A DNA stretch of 5,222 nt from Rickettsiales bacterium (lineage in GTDB: Bacteria > Pseudomonadota > Alphaproteobacteria > Rs-D84 > CACZYB01), in assembly GCA_031276335.1 (NCBI GenBank), contig JAISNH010000090.1, positions 1 to 5,222 on the forward strand. The letters run 5' to 3'. The first letter of the stretch is position 1, and each line of letters begins with the position of its first letter. Below are positions 5,152-5,222 of the stretch, piece after piece. The translations under genes were made by a program, and so were the position numbers. A model generated the notes under the pieces. It saw only the letters and a list, made by a program, of their open reading frames with translations, did not search any database and was not told the origin of the DNA.

Positions 5152-5171
5152 GGCGTCGCGGCAAATTCCGC

Positions 5172-5200
5172 TTGCATTCCCCCATATTCTATAGTAACCT
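5172..5200 (+). promoter_or_regulatory. Candidate promoter P2 downstream of lepA
   Basis: TTGCAT (5172-5177), 17 bp, then TAACCT (5195-5200), directed at whatever gene lies past the window. TTGCATT and CCTGAA are identical to P1 (1149-1177) at identical spacing. An alternative -10, TATAGT at 5190-5195, overlaps it, exactly as TATGCT does in P1. No intrinsic terminator is visible between the lepA stop and this site. Confidence 0.55.
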
Positions 5201-5212
5201 GAAATCAAGCGT

Positions 5213-5222
5213 GGGAAATCCC
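5213..5222. promoter_or_regulatory. Dyad downstream of P2, cut by or ending at the window edge
   Basis: GGGAAATCCC has inverted GGGA/TCCC arms and begins 13 nt after the P2 -10 box, the same offset as GGAATATTCC (1190-1199) has from the P1 -10 box. The true length cannot be judged because the window ends here. Confidence 0.3.

Noticed and set aside
3835..5208. Long antisense ORF across lepA
   Set aside because: It is a GC-bias shadow of lepA; the + strand frame has complete GTPase motifs, and the antisense product resembles nothing recognisable.

Overview
The window looks like a chromosomal segment of a high-GC alphaproteobacterium. The exonuclease VII, NusB and LepA proteins read as proteobacterial, all genes lie on the + strand, and coding DNA is GC-rich apart from the two small secreted-protein genes. 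Small secreted proteins built from Cys-Pro-x-Gly-x-Tyr units are, as far as I recall, common in uncultured host-associated alphaproteobacteria. That lineage guess is inference, not something the sequence proves.

Layout. (1) Positions 1-1100 hold the 3' part of xseA, the large subunit of exonuclease VII; its start lies upstream of the window. (2) Positions 1101-1448 hold no convincing protein gene. They carry a candidate promoter (1149-1177), a perfect 14-bp palindrome (1188-1201) and about 200 nt of lower-GC, hairpin-rich DNA best read as a long structured 5' leader or a small RNA. (3) Positions 1449-1868 and 1940-2587 are two adjacent genes for exported cysteine-rich repeat proteins of 139 and 215 residues, each with a signal peptide and a good Shine-Dalgarno site. 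(4) Positions 2588-2894 are gene-free and packed with palindromic and direct repeats; the nusB promoter appears to sit inside a decayed repeat copy. (5) nusB (2895-3359) and lepA (3346-5151) overlap by 14 nt and form a translation/transcription housekeeping pair. (6) Downstream of lepA is a second promoter-like array (5172-5222) that matches the one before the leader, with the same spacing from -35 through -10 to a downstream dyad.

How it fits together. Two housekeeping blocks, DNA repair (xseA) and transcription antitermination plus translation (nusB-lepA), flank an accessory insertion of envelope or secreted cysteine-rich proteins with their own regulated-looking promoter and leader. A short palindromic repeat family, with base changes matched between its arms, decorates the ends of the accessory genes. 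The most original items are the P1/P2 promoter-dyad pair, the structured leader with competing helices, and the repeat family with its apparent use as a promoter.
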